From positions 98,569,642 to 98,633,641 of the forward strand of contig CM049306.1 in assembly GCA_026874595.1 (NCBI GenBank): a stretch of DNA of 64,000 nucleotides, read 5' to 3'. The first letter of the stretch is position 1. Each line of letters begins with the position of its first letter. The DNA comes from Sipunculus nudus. Taxonomy: Eukaryota; Annelida; Sipuncula; Golfingiida; Sipunculidae. Position numbers and translations under genes: made by a program. The notes below the pieces were generated by a model that had not been told where the DNA came from, ran no database searches, and saw only the letters and a list, made by a program, of their open reading frames with translations. Shown in pieces: positions 48,395 through 59,936 of this stretch.

Positions 48395-49337
48395 ATGGCA
48401 GACTAAAAAGTATTTGTTGGATGGCCATGGACAGGTTGGTGAAATGCAATATTTGAAATATAATATACTCTCAGGATATCATGTTAATACTGTCCAAATA
48501 CAAATATACGGTTAGCATCTGTAAGCATCCAGCAAAATTAGTCTAGACAAATCCAATATGGAATGATACTCAAGGCTGAGTTTGGATTATTGTCAAAACG
48601 TTTTCTTATCTATCTAGACCAGACTTATGTAACGTTAGAATATCTTTTCCCCATAATTTTCAAATACTAGAGATATATAATTTCTACATCAAAACTAAAC
48701 TACACATACCATAGGTAAATATGTTTCCTTGAATCCGAAACCTTTAGTACTACTCCTAAACAACTGAGATAAGATTGCACTCAGTTCAGCTTTCCATAAA
48801 GAACCATTATTGTCTACGTAGTCTCCGTACGAGACTTTTTCTTTGACTTTATACTTCAGAAATTACTGCGATGTAACGATTTTCATGGATAGTCTGACAT
48901 AGAAATGATTTACCTTTTTACTTCAACGGTCTGATTACACGACACTCTAACAACTAATCCTTCCTAACATATGAATCAACTGAAATGTGGACTTGCATTG
49001 GAGATATTTACGTTTTCTAAAATAGATTTGTAAACCCCTTTCACGTAAAAATATAAGTCCATGAATAAAATAAAATCCACTTTTTTCACTGGTTAAATGA
49101 TACTTCCAATGGTAATTTTTGGTTTTTGGTTGTTTTTTTTTGTTCTTCTTTTTGTTGCGACGAACTGCATGCAAAACTTTTTTAACCATAGCCAATTCAA
49201 TTCGGCATGTTCAAGAATTATATCAAGAGCTGTGGAAGAACTGCCGAACATCTTTAAAATAATAAACCCGCTTTTAAAGCGACCAGGGGTTCTGAATGAC
49301 AACATGGATCTGAGGACCACAAAGACTTGGCTCTTAC

Positions 49338-49372
49338 CTTGATGAAGTGAGCGGTGACATTGGCTAACCCTT
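49338..49372 (-). other. candidate 5'-UTR exon of the neuropeptide gene
   Basis: The minus strand reads ..GCTCACTTCATCAAG then gtaagagcc, a near-ideal donor. No long frame is needed. The position just below a TATA-like and CRE-containing region makes it a plausible short first exon. The start near 49372 is estimated from the TATA-like position. Confidence 0.4.
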
Positions 49373-49398
49373 TCGGCGAGCTTGCATGGAATGGCGCA

Positions 49399-49443
49399 CC
49401 TTTATCGTATAAGAGTCAGTCATACATCAACCCAGTGACGTAT
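49399..49443 (-). promoter_or_regulatory. candidate promoter: CRE half-site plus TATA-like element
   Basis: On the minus strand ATACGTCA (49436-49443, a TGACGTAT CRE-like site) is followed about 25 bp later by CTTATACGATAAAGG (49399-49413), a TATA-like stretch, and then by the candidate first exon. CREB sites next to a TATA box are common in neuropeptide promoters. The surrounding 49,380-49,640 is GC-richer than the flanks. Confidence 0.35.
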
Positions 49444-49639
49444 CTGTCAGACATAGCTTGACAAATCAAGAGGATACGGCCTCAAAAGCTGGCAAATAAC
49501 GCTGCCGGACGCTTGAAGATGACCGATCGCTAACCTATGCACGGCGGGCGCCTCGCTGACCTGACGGGGTATATGAGACAACAGGGCAACAGCAATCTGG
49601 ACTCAAATCTTGACACGGTTTAGGACCCAGTTAAATGTT

Positions 49640-52108
49640 TATAGTCTATTTGTCCGATAAATCTGTAAGAAAAGAGGGGTCGGGGTCTTGCCAATTACAC
49701 GTGAGAGCGAGATTGTCTTTTACTGTCTTTACAATAATACTCCCAAATCGTGAGTGATCAAAGATGGAATTAAGTTTCTAAACCTTACACGAGTTGTTTG
49801 GGTTGTTTATGACTCCTTGTTCTTCCGTGAGACAGATATCGCTGGAAGCGCATCGCTCTTTCTACGTATAAAACTATGAAAAGAGCGTCGAGAATGGTAA
49901 ACATGCGATCCACCTACGTCCAGTTACAATCACTGAACGACCCCCGTGGCCGCGTTTGGACATATCAACTTACTGTGAATGAAAAAATATAAATCGTCAT
50001 TTAAACGTTTATTTACAGGTTACAAGGACAGCTCGTGGGTAACTTGATTATTCTGCTATATAGGTACGGAACATGTGTCACTGAGGAGATACCAAAGTGA
50101 AAACAAAAAAAAAATGTCAAATATATTGAAAAGGTTTCCCGGCATGTTTTTATTGTAACAGCGGAAGTTTATTCGTCCGAAAAAATTTCGTTTTCGTTCA
50201 GGGCATTTAATTAAATATGAATTGGAAAAATAAGGGTTTCTTTTTTTCTTTTTATTATCTGGTTAATATCGATCCTGATAATTTATATAAGATAATATTT
50301 TATTTTGTCATATTCCATATATAATATTTTAAACTTTAAACGTGCCATACATATATATTTTTTTATTTATTACATTACCATAATATAGCATAATCATTAA
50401 ATATGTTAAAAATTCATGTGTTATCATATATTTTAGTTAACCTGCATATTACAGATTAAGAGAAATGTCATAATTTAAAGCGGCATTCACTATTTTATTA
50501 AAATATGCAAAGTTCGAAGAAATAAAGGGAATTGGTACATAGTGTATTTTGAATTTGATCATATTTTTACATTAACCGTTAATTTTTTATTATTTTCTGA
50601 TTAGTCATTATCATAACCAATTAACGTTCCATGTTTATGTTTCGTTTTCGTTTTTAAGTAAGAGAAAAAAAAATGCGAATGTTATTTTAACAGCTAAAGT
50701 ACCAATCAATGCAAAAAAAATCGTATTCAGAAGGGAAAGGGCGAATGACCAGTTTTAGTGCGAGTGTCTTGTGGAAGGTGAGATATATTTTAATTAGCGG
50801 ATACAAAAGAAATTTCAGGGTCTGTTTCTGGTACAGGGTGATTCATCCATCTCCAGTGACGCAAGCATTAACCTCACTAGATTTAATTCATTGTCAGATT
50901 CCGGGACAGATAAGGATCAAAGAAAAAGAAATTAATCTAATTAAGCCTAATAGCAGGAACATTGGGCCGCATGTATCGAGTACATTAATTCTGTGTCCAT
51001 GCAATAAAAAGCTGTAAGAGTTTCTTTGATTATAAATCAACCGGTAGCCATAAATGTTAGCCACGGCGTTAATGCACTAAGATGAAAAGGTATTTTTTAT
51101 CAGACATCGCGAAACAGAAAAGGACACTAATTAATTTTGGTCAGCTTAAAAATAACAAGATTCTACAGCCCGTTCCACCATCCCGGTCCAGCTGTTTTTT
51201 CGTGATTATTTTTTTGTACGACCAACTTGCCAAACAAAACTTACACCAATGGCAAAAGAGGGAACTTCGGTAATAAGTGGTATCATACCTGCTTATGATA
51301 TGAATATTATTCACTTTACGGCCCGGTAAACTTGTTTGTTATGTTTCCGTGATTTATGTTTTCCTTAAAAAGTATCCAATGTTTTTTCTTCAAGAACATG
51401 GTTATGACGTTATACGTTACGTAACAGTAAAGGGGGCATGGACGTACAAGCCTCCCTGTTAACAGGAGTCGACAGTATTTGCTTATTGATCCCATAGTTA
51501 TTGGGAGCCTTTTTTGAATGCGTCTAATTTGACGTCATCACTGTTTCTCTGGCATGTCCATTTCATTGGAAGGTGATAGACTTGTTTAAACGTTTTACAG
51601 GAAAATAACATGAGGTAGGTTAATATTCTCAGACAATTAATTTTCTTCTTTCGGTGTTTGGTGCAAATATTTTTGCCCATTTTTGCCAAAATGCAATCGT
51701 GGAAAAGGTAATCACGGGTGGTGGAACGGACAACAGTGCTTATATTTTTTTCTGAATCGTATTCTCTTAATTTTTTAAATATTTAAATTAACAGTTGCTG
51801 AATAATTAAAATGGTTAATTTTTAAAATCAATATTTTGTTGTATGAATTAATTTTTATATGCATGATAAACAGGATATTGAATAACAATTTGCTAATATA
51901 CGTTTCTGTAATTTTACCGTTTGTATTGTCCCCAAAAGTCTTTCTTTTGGTCTTTCTGTGCTATACACTGACAAATTTTTGTATTTGCTCGGAACTTTAA
52001 AGGAATAAAATCTGTAATTTTCCCACTTGTACTATTAGAATATAAATACTGCTTTCCTAATAAAGTACATCACAGTAAAGTGATCACATCCCGTTATTTG
52101 CCTTATAT
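49640..52108. other. AT-rich stretch without supported genes
   Basis: Very AT-rich around 50,150-50,700. A more balanced segment at about 50,840-51,260 contains CACTAATTAATTTTGG and similar homeodomain-like motifs but no recognisable protein. Confidence 0.4.
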
Positions 52109-52129
52109 CAATATATATATATATATATA
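52109..52129. repeat. short (TA)n microsatellite
   Basis: TATATATATATATATATAT run. Confidence 0.8.
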
Positions 52130-52471
52130 TGAAATAAATACTAGTCGTTAGATAAGTACATAGATTGGCAGGTGTGGTCAGATGTCAGTCTTTTAATAAA
52201 ATTTCTTTTCGCAATAGCCGTTCAGCACCAGTTGTTTTATCATTAACGCATTTTTATGTCATCTGTGTATAAGAAATATGATCACTGCAAGCTCAGTCTC
52301 TTTCATATTTCAAAATTTCTGCGATGACATTATCTGGTACTATATCCAGTATGTGTCACGGAATGTCTTCAGATACAGAATCAGATTTATACCCGGGGGA
52401 TCAGGCGGACTAACGTTAACATTCGTTATGCTTCGCGTATGTGATTTATTATCTTGCTCCCATTCTTTCAG

Positions 52472-52755
52472 TAGATAACGTCACCACAGCAGATACAGCC
52501 ACGCACCACAATAATTACGATTTAGGGGCGGGTACATCGTGCTGGATGCTGTAGGAAAGCCAAGAAGTGTCCACATCGTATATTTTCATTATAAACATCG
52601 GTATTTATAATAACCTGCACATCAAAGGGCTGACCTTATCTGTACATGACCCCAAAGTCCTAAGTTATATCTATGATGGAATGACGTTTAGCACATACGA
52701 CCTTTGGGCCATGTTTGGACTGGAGCAGAACAAGAGACAGATTACCTTATTCTAA
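52472..52755 (+). pseudogene. degraded fibrinogen-related (FReD) domain fragment
   Basis: A strong acceptor (cttgctcccattctttcag, AG at 52470-52471) opens a frame that reads DNVTTADTATHHNNYDLGAG, TSCWML, then an in-frame TAG (52552-52554), then continues to TAA. The part after 52567 includes LHIKGLTLS, LSYIYDGMTFSTYDLW and MFGLEQN. The pattern L-x-I-x-G ... L-S-Y-x-x-x-G-M-x-F-S-T-Y-D matches the central part of fibrinogen C-terminal domains (ficolin, tenascin, FREP), where SYHNGMxFSTYDRDND precedes the calcium site. Here the following acidic DND and the NCA motif are missing and the frame ends. With the in-frame stop this looks like a pseudogene or an isolated domain relic. FReD genes are abundant and duplicated in molluscs as secreted recognition proteins. 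Alternative: chance similarity. Confidence 0.45.
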
Positions 52756-52984
52756 AGTAAACCATTAAAACTATGGTAAGTTTTAAATTTTCTCATTTAT
52801 TGGTAAAGCACCGTAGACCCAGCCAGGCCCTATGTGTTTAGTATATACTGTTTTTTTTTTCTGTGTAAGACACACAGATGCTTAACAGTGTGTGGCAGCA
52901 CCGACGAATAGAGATGCTCTGATAAATTGAGCGAAAGACCGCTTGAAAGCACCACTTAATATTGTTTATGACTTCGGCACATTA

Positions 52985-53423
52985 CAGTGGCGTAGCCAGG
53001 CTACGTTAAACAATTTTAGTGTATGAAAATATTAATATTTTTTTATTTCAATTATGAAACATGTTTTTATTCAGGCTAATTACAGGTACATGAGTGGGTG
53101 AAGGAGAGGGTATCCCCATCCTATATTGGGAAATTTTTTGAATTTGCAATGTAAAGAGGACTTTTTGAAGCCATTTTCACCAAAAAAATATGGGGATTTT
53201 CTGTTCCTCAGAACTGTTCTCTTATGTCTTTGCATTATGAAGTCAAACTTTAAAGTGGTTCAATCTTTAATATTTATATTTCTTCAAACTTATAAGCTTA
53301 TAAGCTTAGGATATATAATTTCAATGGTTTTCAACATTGGCGCTCTGCAGCTGTTCATAGATATCCTCAACTAATGAAATTGAAAGTAATAAACTTGATG
53401 ACATAAATAAATATTAATTGTGT

Positions 53424-53486
<63 letters not shown>

Positions 53487-53722
53487 TCACAATAATTACA
53501 CTAAAAAAACTAATGTTTTAATTCCAGTGAGAAATATCAGTTGCACAAGATGAAAAAATATATTTGCAGGATCTAACCTAATGAATTGTAGAATTCAGTC
53601 CCAAATCCACGGATACCAGTGACAGGAATTTCATGATTTATTTTTTAGAAAAGTTAAACAGTATATGACTTACTGAAATTGCGAGGACGGCGAGAACTGG
53701 ATGCGACCGGGCTACGCCCCTG
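52985..53722. mobile_element. 738-bp hAT-type MITE
   Basis: The left end CAGTGGCGTAGCCAGG (52985) and the right end GGGCTACGCCCCTG (ending 53722) are inverted copies of the CAGNGGCGTAGCC type found on hAT elements. The interior is AT-rich, has a long (TA)n run at 53427-53481 and no transposase. The 8-bp flanks (gcacatta and ctttaagc) do not match, so the duplication has decayed or the end abuts another insertion. Confidence 0.7.
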
Positions 53723-53724
53723 CT

Positions 53725-53790
53725 TTAAGCCTCGGTCACAACCCGTGCACACCGTAGAGTACCGTACGTTTTTGGGTACCCCAGGAATAC
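53725..53790 (+). mobile_element. 66-bp fragment of the TTAA-flanked MITE
   Basis: Starts TTAAGCCTCGGTCACAACCC, repeating the first 20 bp of the complete element that begins at 53791. It is therefore a duplicated left end placed directly upstream. Confidence 0.75.
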
Positions 53791-54277
53791 TTAAGCCTCG
53801 GTCACAACCCGCTGCTGTAACTGCACACTAGATTACCGTTCGTTTTTTTTTTTTTTTATTATACCGGAGGTATACTAATGCGGCCGACGTGCGAGAACGG
53901 CAATGTGTCTTCCTTATTCTCACGGCCTCCCCACGGTAAAGTAAGCCAATAGTTAACCTTGCGGAAGCCGCAAAGACCCGTTACGACAGCCGCAGGTACA
54001 CCGTCCGTCTCTCGAGTAGCCGAGTAGCCGTCGAAAATGGCACGAGTATCCTACGACATCAGAACGTCTACTGTACGGTGCCCGTACAAAGTCCGTAGTT
54101 GGCTGCCTGACGCGCGGCCGCCGCATCAACTTAAGCGCTTGCGCTAATGTCAGTTACGGTCGTTGCGGAGTCCCTGCGGCAATTGAAAAACGCACGGTTG
54201 CCGTACGTCAACCGCACGGAATAGCCCAAAACACCCGCCGTACGGCAACCGTATCCCGGTTGTGACTGAGGCTTTAA
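53791..54277. mobile_element. 487-bp GC-rich MITE with TTAA ends
   Basis: The left end TTAAGCCTCGGTCACAACCC and the right end GGTTGTGACTGAGGCTTTAA (54258-54277) are inverted copies. TTAA at both edges suits a TTAA target duplication as in piggyBac or Kolobok types. GAATAC also occurs just outside both ends (53785-53790 and 54278-54283). The interior is rich in CGTACGG/CCGTAC words and has no ORF. Confidence 0.75.
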
Positions 54278-54343
54278 GAATACCTTGCCGAAACTGGCTT
54301 GCTATACCTTGCAGCAGCGGTATACACGGTTCTTACGTTAGAC

Positions 54344-54379
54344 CGATATTCGATATTCGCATGCGAATATCGAATATCG
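54344..54379. repeat. 36-bp perfect palindrome, part of ATATTCG repeats
   Basis: The centre is GCATGC at 54359-54364, with arms of CGATATTCGATATTC and its complement. Further GAATATC units follow to about 54393, so it combines a palindrome and a 7-bp tandem repeat (GAATATC). Confidence 0.85.
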
Positions 54380-54399
54380 AATATCGAATATCGGTCCAA

Positions 54400-55529
54400 C
54401 TTCAGTCCTGCGGTATATCGATACTTTCGTCATGCGTACCTGTTACATCCGGCTATAAGTGGCAGCCCTAATGAGCGGTCGAGAAGTAGGAGAAATAAAC
54501 TTGTCATACTTGGATAATGGTGCGGGGTATTATTCTTAGGACAGCGTCTATAGGCAAGAATTTATCTGAGTAGAGAACATGGTTGTAAGGGGACCTGTGT
54601 CTATAAAGTATTAAAGGGGTATACCTCATTTTCTGGAAAACGCCCAATCCCCAACTTTTCGTGGAATTACCCTGCAATTTTTTGTACGTTATATCGCTCT
54701 ATTAAAAATTAGTTACCTCATTTACCTGTCTTTATTTTAATTCAGCTCTAATCTCACTTTTCTGACCCGACCACTCCTTACGTCACCGAAGTGTTTCTTT
54801 AATTTAATCTTAACGGATATAATGTGACTTTGCCTTCCCTTACTTTCCTCCATAACAATGAAATTAGATCCTGGCCGCCAAGTCAATGGGGGACTGTGAG
54901 TAAATAATATGAAGAATGAATTCTGCTTTAATTAAACATAAATATAACGAAAGTGGAATTTGATCCATGACCAGGGAATGTAGGCAACGAGGACGGATAC
55001 TTAAGAAAATTACTAATTATAAAACTGACTGAATTCAACAAGTGCCAGATCATATGCCCGGAGCAATTTTATGGCGGTATAGGATGTACCACTCCATGCT
55101 GGCCCAGCTGGAGTTGTTAGAGAAATAGAAGACACGACTTGTAAGAATTGATCCTCATGAAGTCTTACAAATGTGTGCTTCTATACCTTTTCTCTCAGTA
55201 TCTACACAGATCTTAATTTTGTTTAGAGTTTTATATCATATTGGATTGGAAAGTCCTGGAAATTCTGGCCAACCTTAAAGCTAAATGTCGCACCATACTA
55301 AACTGCTCTAGTTTAAAAGGTAATTTTCGTTGCTGACAACATGCATATTCTTATTTGCAGTTTTATTCTGAGATTAAAATCACTATCTAGCGAGAGCAAG
55401 GTTTATACTTAATGCCCGCTATATATCCAGGGCTGAAAACTCGTAAATGAATCACCAACGAACGTCCATGTACTTTGATTAACTGGGCCCTTGTCAATGG
55501 TGAATAATAATTATAATAATAACTAAAGT
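54400..55529. other. non-coding stretch
   Basis: No gene or RNA supported. Confidence 0.45.
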
Positions 55530-55535
55530 CTATGG

Positions 55536-55900
55536 TCCGGCTTCAGTGGCTCAGCGGTAGAGCGCAGGACTCAAAGTCGGGAGATCGTGAGTTCGAATCT
55601 CAGCCGAGGAGATGAGAATTTTCGCGGTCGGCCCGCACCCAGGGTGAGCGCTCTGCAGGCTAAATGGGGAGACTGTGCCGAACAGTCATGTTTCACTTAC
55701 AAACGAGTGCGCCTTACGGGGGTTCTTCAGTGTTATGACCTAGGACCCGCAGGAGTGGTACACCGGGCCTGGTTGACACCAGGATAACCGGGTATAATCC
55801 CTGTCGCGTAGTCCGACACCGGAATGGAACTCTGCAGATGTACATATTAACAGTTAAGCAAGCATTAAAAAAAGAGGCGGTTACCTCCACTAAAAAAACG
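55536..55900 (+). mobile_element. tRNA-derived SINE, copy 2
   Basis: The tRNA-like head has box A-like GTGGCTCAGCGGTAGAGCGC and box B-like GAGTTCGAATCTC. The body matches copy 1: CACCCAGGGTGAGCGCTCTG, acaaacgagtgcgcctta, cgggggttctt and gcggttacctccact. It ends in a short A-run. CTATGG at 55530-55535 and 55901-55906 is a likely short target duplication. A 60-bp insertion relative to copy 1 lies before the 3' end. Confidence 0.85.
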
Positions 55901-55923
55901 CTATGGCTTACGGAGAAAATAAT

Positions 55924-57647
55924 GAACTAGATGTGTCGGAACGACACGAATGCCCCCGCCTGGGGCAAATAAGAAACATTTGTTAAATTTTGAAAAAAAT
56001 TTTGAGTTCAGGAGGTGTCATATGGTCAAAAGTAGGTCAACAAGGGCAAAATGCAAACTCGATCTGTTACGCGTCATTATCAAGCAACACACCAAAAATC
56101 AGACCAGTATCTGCAGGCACTGTGAAAAAAAGTCCATACATGTGCATTTTCCATAAAAATTTCTGTCTTTCATGAAATTTTGTATGTTTAGGAGCCGTAA
56201 GACAATGAAAAGTAGGTCAACCGGGATGAAACGCAAACTCGATCTGCAACTGTCATTATCTGCTCACACATAAAAAATCAGGGTGGTATCTGGAGGCATT
56301 GAGGAAAAAAAGTTGGCACATATGCATTTGTTATGAAAATTTCTATTTTTCATGAAACTTTCTATGTTCAGGAGCAGTCAAATGGTCAAAAGTAGGTCAA
56401 ATGAGACAAAAAAGGACTTAATCTGTAACTGGTCATTATCTGCCTACACACCAAAAATCAAGCCCGTATCTGCAGGCATTGCGAAAAAAAGTCCGTACAT
56501 GTGCACTTTTTTATGAAATTTTCTATGTTAGACCACCATGAAACGATCAAAAGTAGGTCAACTGGGACAAAACATGAACTCATTCTGTAACTGGTGATTA
56601 TCCGCCCACACACCAAAAATGAGGACAATAACTGCAGGTATTGCAAAAAAAAAGTCAGTACATGTGTATTTGTCATGAAAATTTATATTTTCATGAAATT
56701 TTCTATGTTCAGGAGCCGTAAAACAGTCAAAAGTAGGTCAACTGGGGCAAAACGCGAACTCGATCTGTAAGTGGTCATTATCTGCCCACACACCAAAAAT
56801 CAGGCCAATATCTGCAGGCATTGCGAAAAAAAGTCTGTACATGTGTATTTGTCATGAAAATTTATATTTTTCATGAAATTTTCTAAGTTAAGGCGCCGTA
56901 AAATGGTCAAAAGTAGGTCAAACGTGACAAAACGCGAACTCGATCTGTAAGTGGTCATTATCTGCCCAGACACCAACAATCAGGCCAATATTTGCAGGCA
57001 CTGCGAAAATAAGTCCGTACATGTGTATTTGTCATGAAAATTTATATTTTTCATGAAATTTTCTAAGTTAAGGAGCCCTTTAAATGGTCAAAAGTAGGTC
57101 AAACGTGACAAAACGCGAAATCGATCTGTAAGTGGTCATTATCTGCCCAGACACCAACAATCAGGCCAATATCTGCAGGCACTGCGAAAAAAAGTCCGTA
57201 CATGTGTATTTGTCATGAAAATTTATATTTTTCATGAATTTTTCTAAGTTAAGGAGCCGTAAAACCGTCAAAAGTAGGTCAACTGGGACGAAACGCGAAC
57301 TCGGTCAGTAACTGGTCTATATCTGCTCACACACCAAAAATCAGGCCAATATCTGCAGACATTGCGAAAAAAAGTCCGTACATGTGTATTTGTCATGAAA
57401 ATTTCTATTTTTCATGAAATTTTCTAAGTTTAAGAGCCGTAAAACTGTCAAAAGTAGGTCAACCGGAACGAAACGCGAACTCGATCTGTAACTGGTCATT
57501 ATCTGCCCACACACTAAAAAATCAGGCCAATATCTGCAGGCATTGCGAAAAAAAGTCCGTACAACTGTTTCATTTCGGAAGGACGGAAGGACGGAAGGAC
57601 GGACATGGGTAAAACTATATGCCCCGGCCACTTTGTGGCGGGGGCAT
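55924..57647. mobile_element. 1.7-kb non-autonomous element ending in GGCGGGGGCATA
   Basis: The left end has gaactagatgtgtcgg with a small GTGTCG/CGACAC hairpin, then AATGCCCCCGCC. The right end has a GGAAGGAC tandem run (57579-57602), acatgggtaaaactatatgcccc and TGGCGGGGGCATA, inverted relative to the left AATGCCCCCGCC. The interior is almost entirely 180-bp tandem repeats. Minus-strand frames across the units stay open only locally and have no recognisable domains. Confidence 0.7.
56000..57560. repeat. 180-bp tandem repeat, nine units
   Basis: The landmark AAAAGTAGGTCAA recurs near 56028, 56208, 56388, 56550, 56731, 56911, 57092, 57272 and 57452, about 180 bp apart. Other shared blocks are CTCGATCTGTAACTGGTCAT, CACACCAAAAATCAGGCC, TATCTGCAGGCATTGCG and TTTTTCATGAAATTTTCTA. 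Confidence 0.92.
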
Positions 57648-57724
57648 AAAAAGCATACCAGCCTATTTTACTAATATAAAACGACAAACTAGAAATATAA
57701 AAAAGTATTGTACCTTTGCTAAAC

Positions 57725-58047
57725 CCGGGCCTATGTGATCAAAACTTTCTCAAATTTGCGATTGCGAGGGGATTTGTGGAAGGTTTGCGAAGGCTCGCAA
57801 TTTTTTTAGCGAAGTGTGCTGAAAACCTCTTGCACGTCTATTGCAATTTTGCGATTAATCAGCTGTTGCGAACACTCGTAACCCGCGTTTTATTGACTTT
57901 CGGGATACGCCTGTGTCATACACAGCAGACAGGAATATGTTTAAAAGTGGAAAATGCATTAATTGTTTGATTTTTCGTCTCAACGGATCTTCATGTACAG
58001 TTTTTTTTACCGTAAAAAGTCCGAATCTTCCTTATATGCCATTACAA

Positions 58048-58122
<75 letters not shown>

Positions 58123-59936
58123 TGTTTATAGGCCCAAGGGTTAAGGCTGCACTGTATAATGAAAGAAGATGAAGGTAACAAAAATGATATGTAATTATTT
58201 AAGACTGGATTTCAGGAATCAAAGCAAGGGGGCTGGGAAAACCCAGAAATCACACGTGCGCGCTAAGCTGCGACTTAAGAACTAATCCCTGGCGTTAAAC
58301 TGACAAAAGATCACTATAAGGATAGGAGGGGGGAAGAAGGAGGGACGTTGAACCTCTTGCTGCGTTTTCCAACGCCGATCCAACGTATCCCTAATTTGCA
58401 TATTAAATTACATTAATTATGTGAACGCCTGGTATCCGCAAAAGATACTTAAACTTGTTTATTTACACTTTAATAACTGTCATAATCATGTCTCGTTGAG
58501 AGATATTCACTTCATTATGTGGTATTTACTCTGATTGATATTAAGCAATACTCTCAACACGATTTATATGCGCAAATGCTTCAATAATCTTTTTTAATGT
58601 GCATCTTGTTATTGTTATAATAACAATAATAAATTTTAACATATGCATTTGTTCTGATTGTTGAATTCGGTAAAATCTTATATATACTTAAAGTGATAAT
58701 GAGAAAAAGTTCAAAAGCAGGAAAATTTCCAATTTATTTATATCATATGATTATTTTAAATATAGTAAAAATCTTATTAATTAAAATGAAGTGTAAAAAT
58801 TAACTTTCATAATTCGCATTAATGTGAACCTGTATAGATTCATGTCATACAAATTTGATAATTTACTAAGTTAAGTAATTTTCTAATTTCACACTAATGT
58901 GAACCTATCGGAAGTTTATTTATAGACATGTCTGCCATAGAATATGCCATAAACATGCAACCTTTAACAAGTGCTAAAGTTAAACTTGAAACATTGATTC
59001 GTTACCTCACCATTCTTGTCTTTTGATCGTGATTTTTTTTTTTTAATTTTTTGTGAATTCCTCTGTAGAATCAAATGGTCAATCGAACATTTTAATTTTG
59101 TACTATTACTGTCAATTATATATTCAAATTCTCCAATGCAGAGAACCATCGATAGAACCGATAGCACCGATGAAAACATAAGAGATAATTAATCAGCTAT
59201 TTCATCTCACGGAATTTTGTTAATATATAATAAAATAATATAAATGATATATAATTTATGTATTATATGTATTATTTTATAAACCAATATACATTTATTG
59301 ACGTCGTTGAAATGGAAACTCAGTTCTTAGACTTCAGATTACTAAATTTTATTTAAAAATTTGAACAATTTAATTCTAAGCAGTAAATATAAGATATTTT
59401 TCATGAACTATTCATTTTTTACTTACAATGTAATCTCTATTTAGATATTCAAAATTGTGAATCCACAAAGAATGCCGATTTTGTAAGAGAAGGACTACAT
59501 ACTTGATAAAAAGTGTTTAGCCATATTGAATATATAATATATTATGTTATATATGTTATGAAAATTTAATGAAAATTATGACTATATAGTTAAATTATTT
59601 TTAATATTTTAATAATCATCATTATAAAATATATATGTAAGTATATATATATGAATATTAATGTTTATATATACACATGGAATTATTTGAAAAAATGAGT
59701 ATACTGATATTAACCATTTAGGCTCGTGCTGGCATTAAAACATGAAGCATTTAAATATCCAAATGAGGCTGCGAAGGCCGCTGCGAGAGGTTTTTGAAAT
59801 TCGCAAATTTACAAGAGCCTGCGCCTTATAGTCAGTTTGCGAAAGTTTTGATTACATCCAATTCAGTCTGCGCTAGGTTTGCGAAAGGTTTTTGCTCGCA
59901 AATACCCTTGCTAGACCTTTGATCAAATAGGCCCGG
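57725..59936. mobile_element. 2.2-kb DNA element with CCGGGCCTAT(g/t)TGATCAAA ends
   Basis: The left end CCGGGCCTATGTGATCAAAA (57725) is inverted at the right end, TTTGATCAAATAGGCCCGG (ending 59936). Both subterminal regions are rich in TTGCGA/TCGCAA words. A (TA)n run lies at 58055-58119. No transposase-like frame was seen, so it is non-autonomous. Confidence 0.7.

Larger units (their letters stand above)
44215..49337 (-). other. proposed intron 1 of the neuropeptide gene
   Basis: Runs from the donor gtaagag (49331-49337) to the acceptor at 44215. It contains a GC-richer block at about 44,260-44,530 just upstream of the coding exon, a short patch of GTCGGACCAAT repeats near 44,880-44,970, the 29-bp minisatellite, a TCTCGCGAGA motif and a MITE. 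The first-exon assignment is an inference. Confidence 0.4.

Noticed and set aside
57341-57631. 96-codon minus-strand ORF
   Set aside because: It lies in the 180-bp tandem repeat (a multiple of three), so open frames recur in every unit, and it shows no domain.
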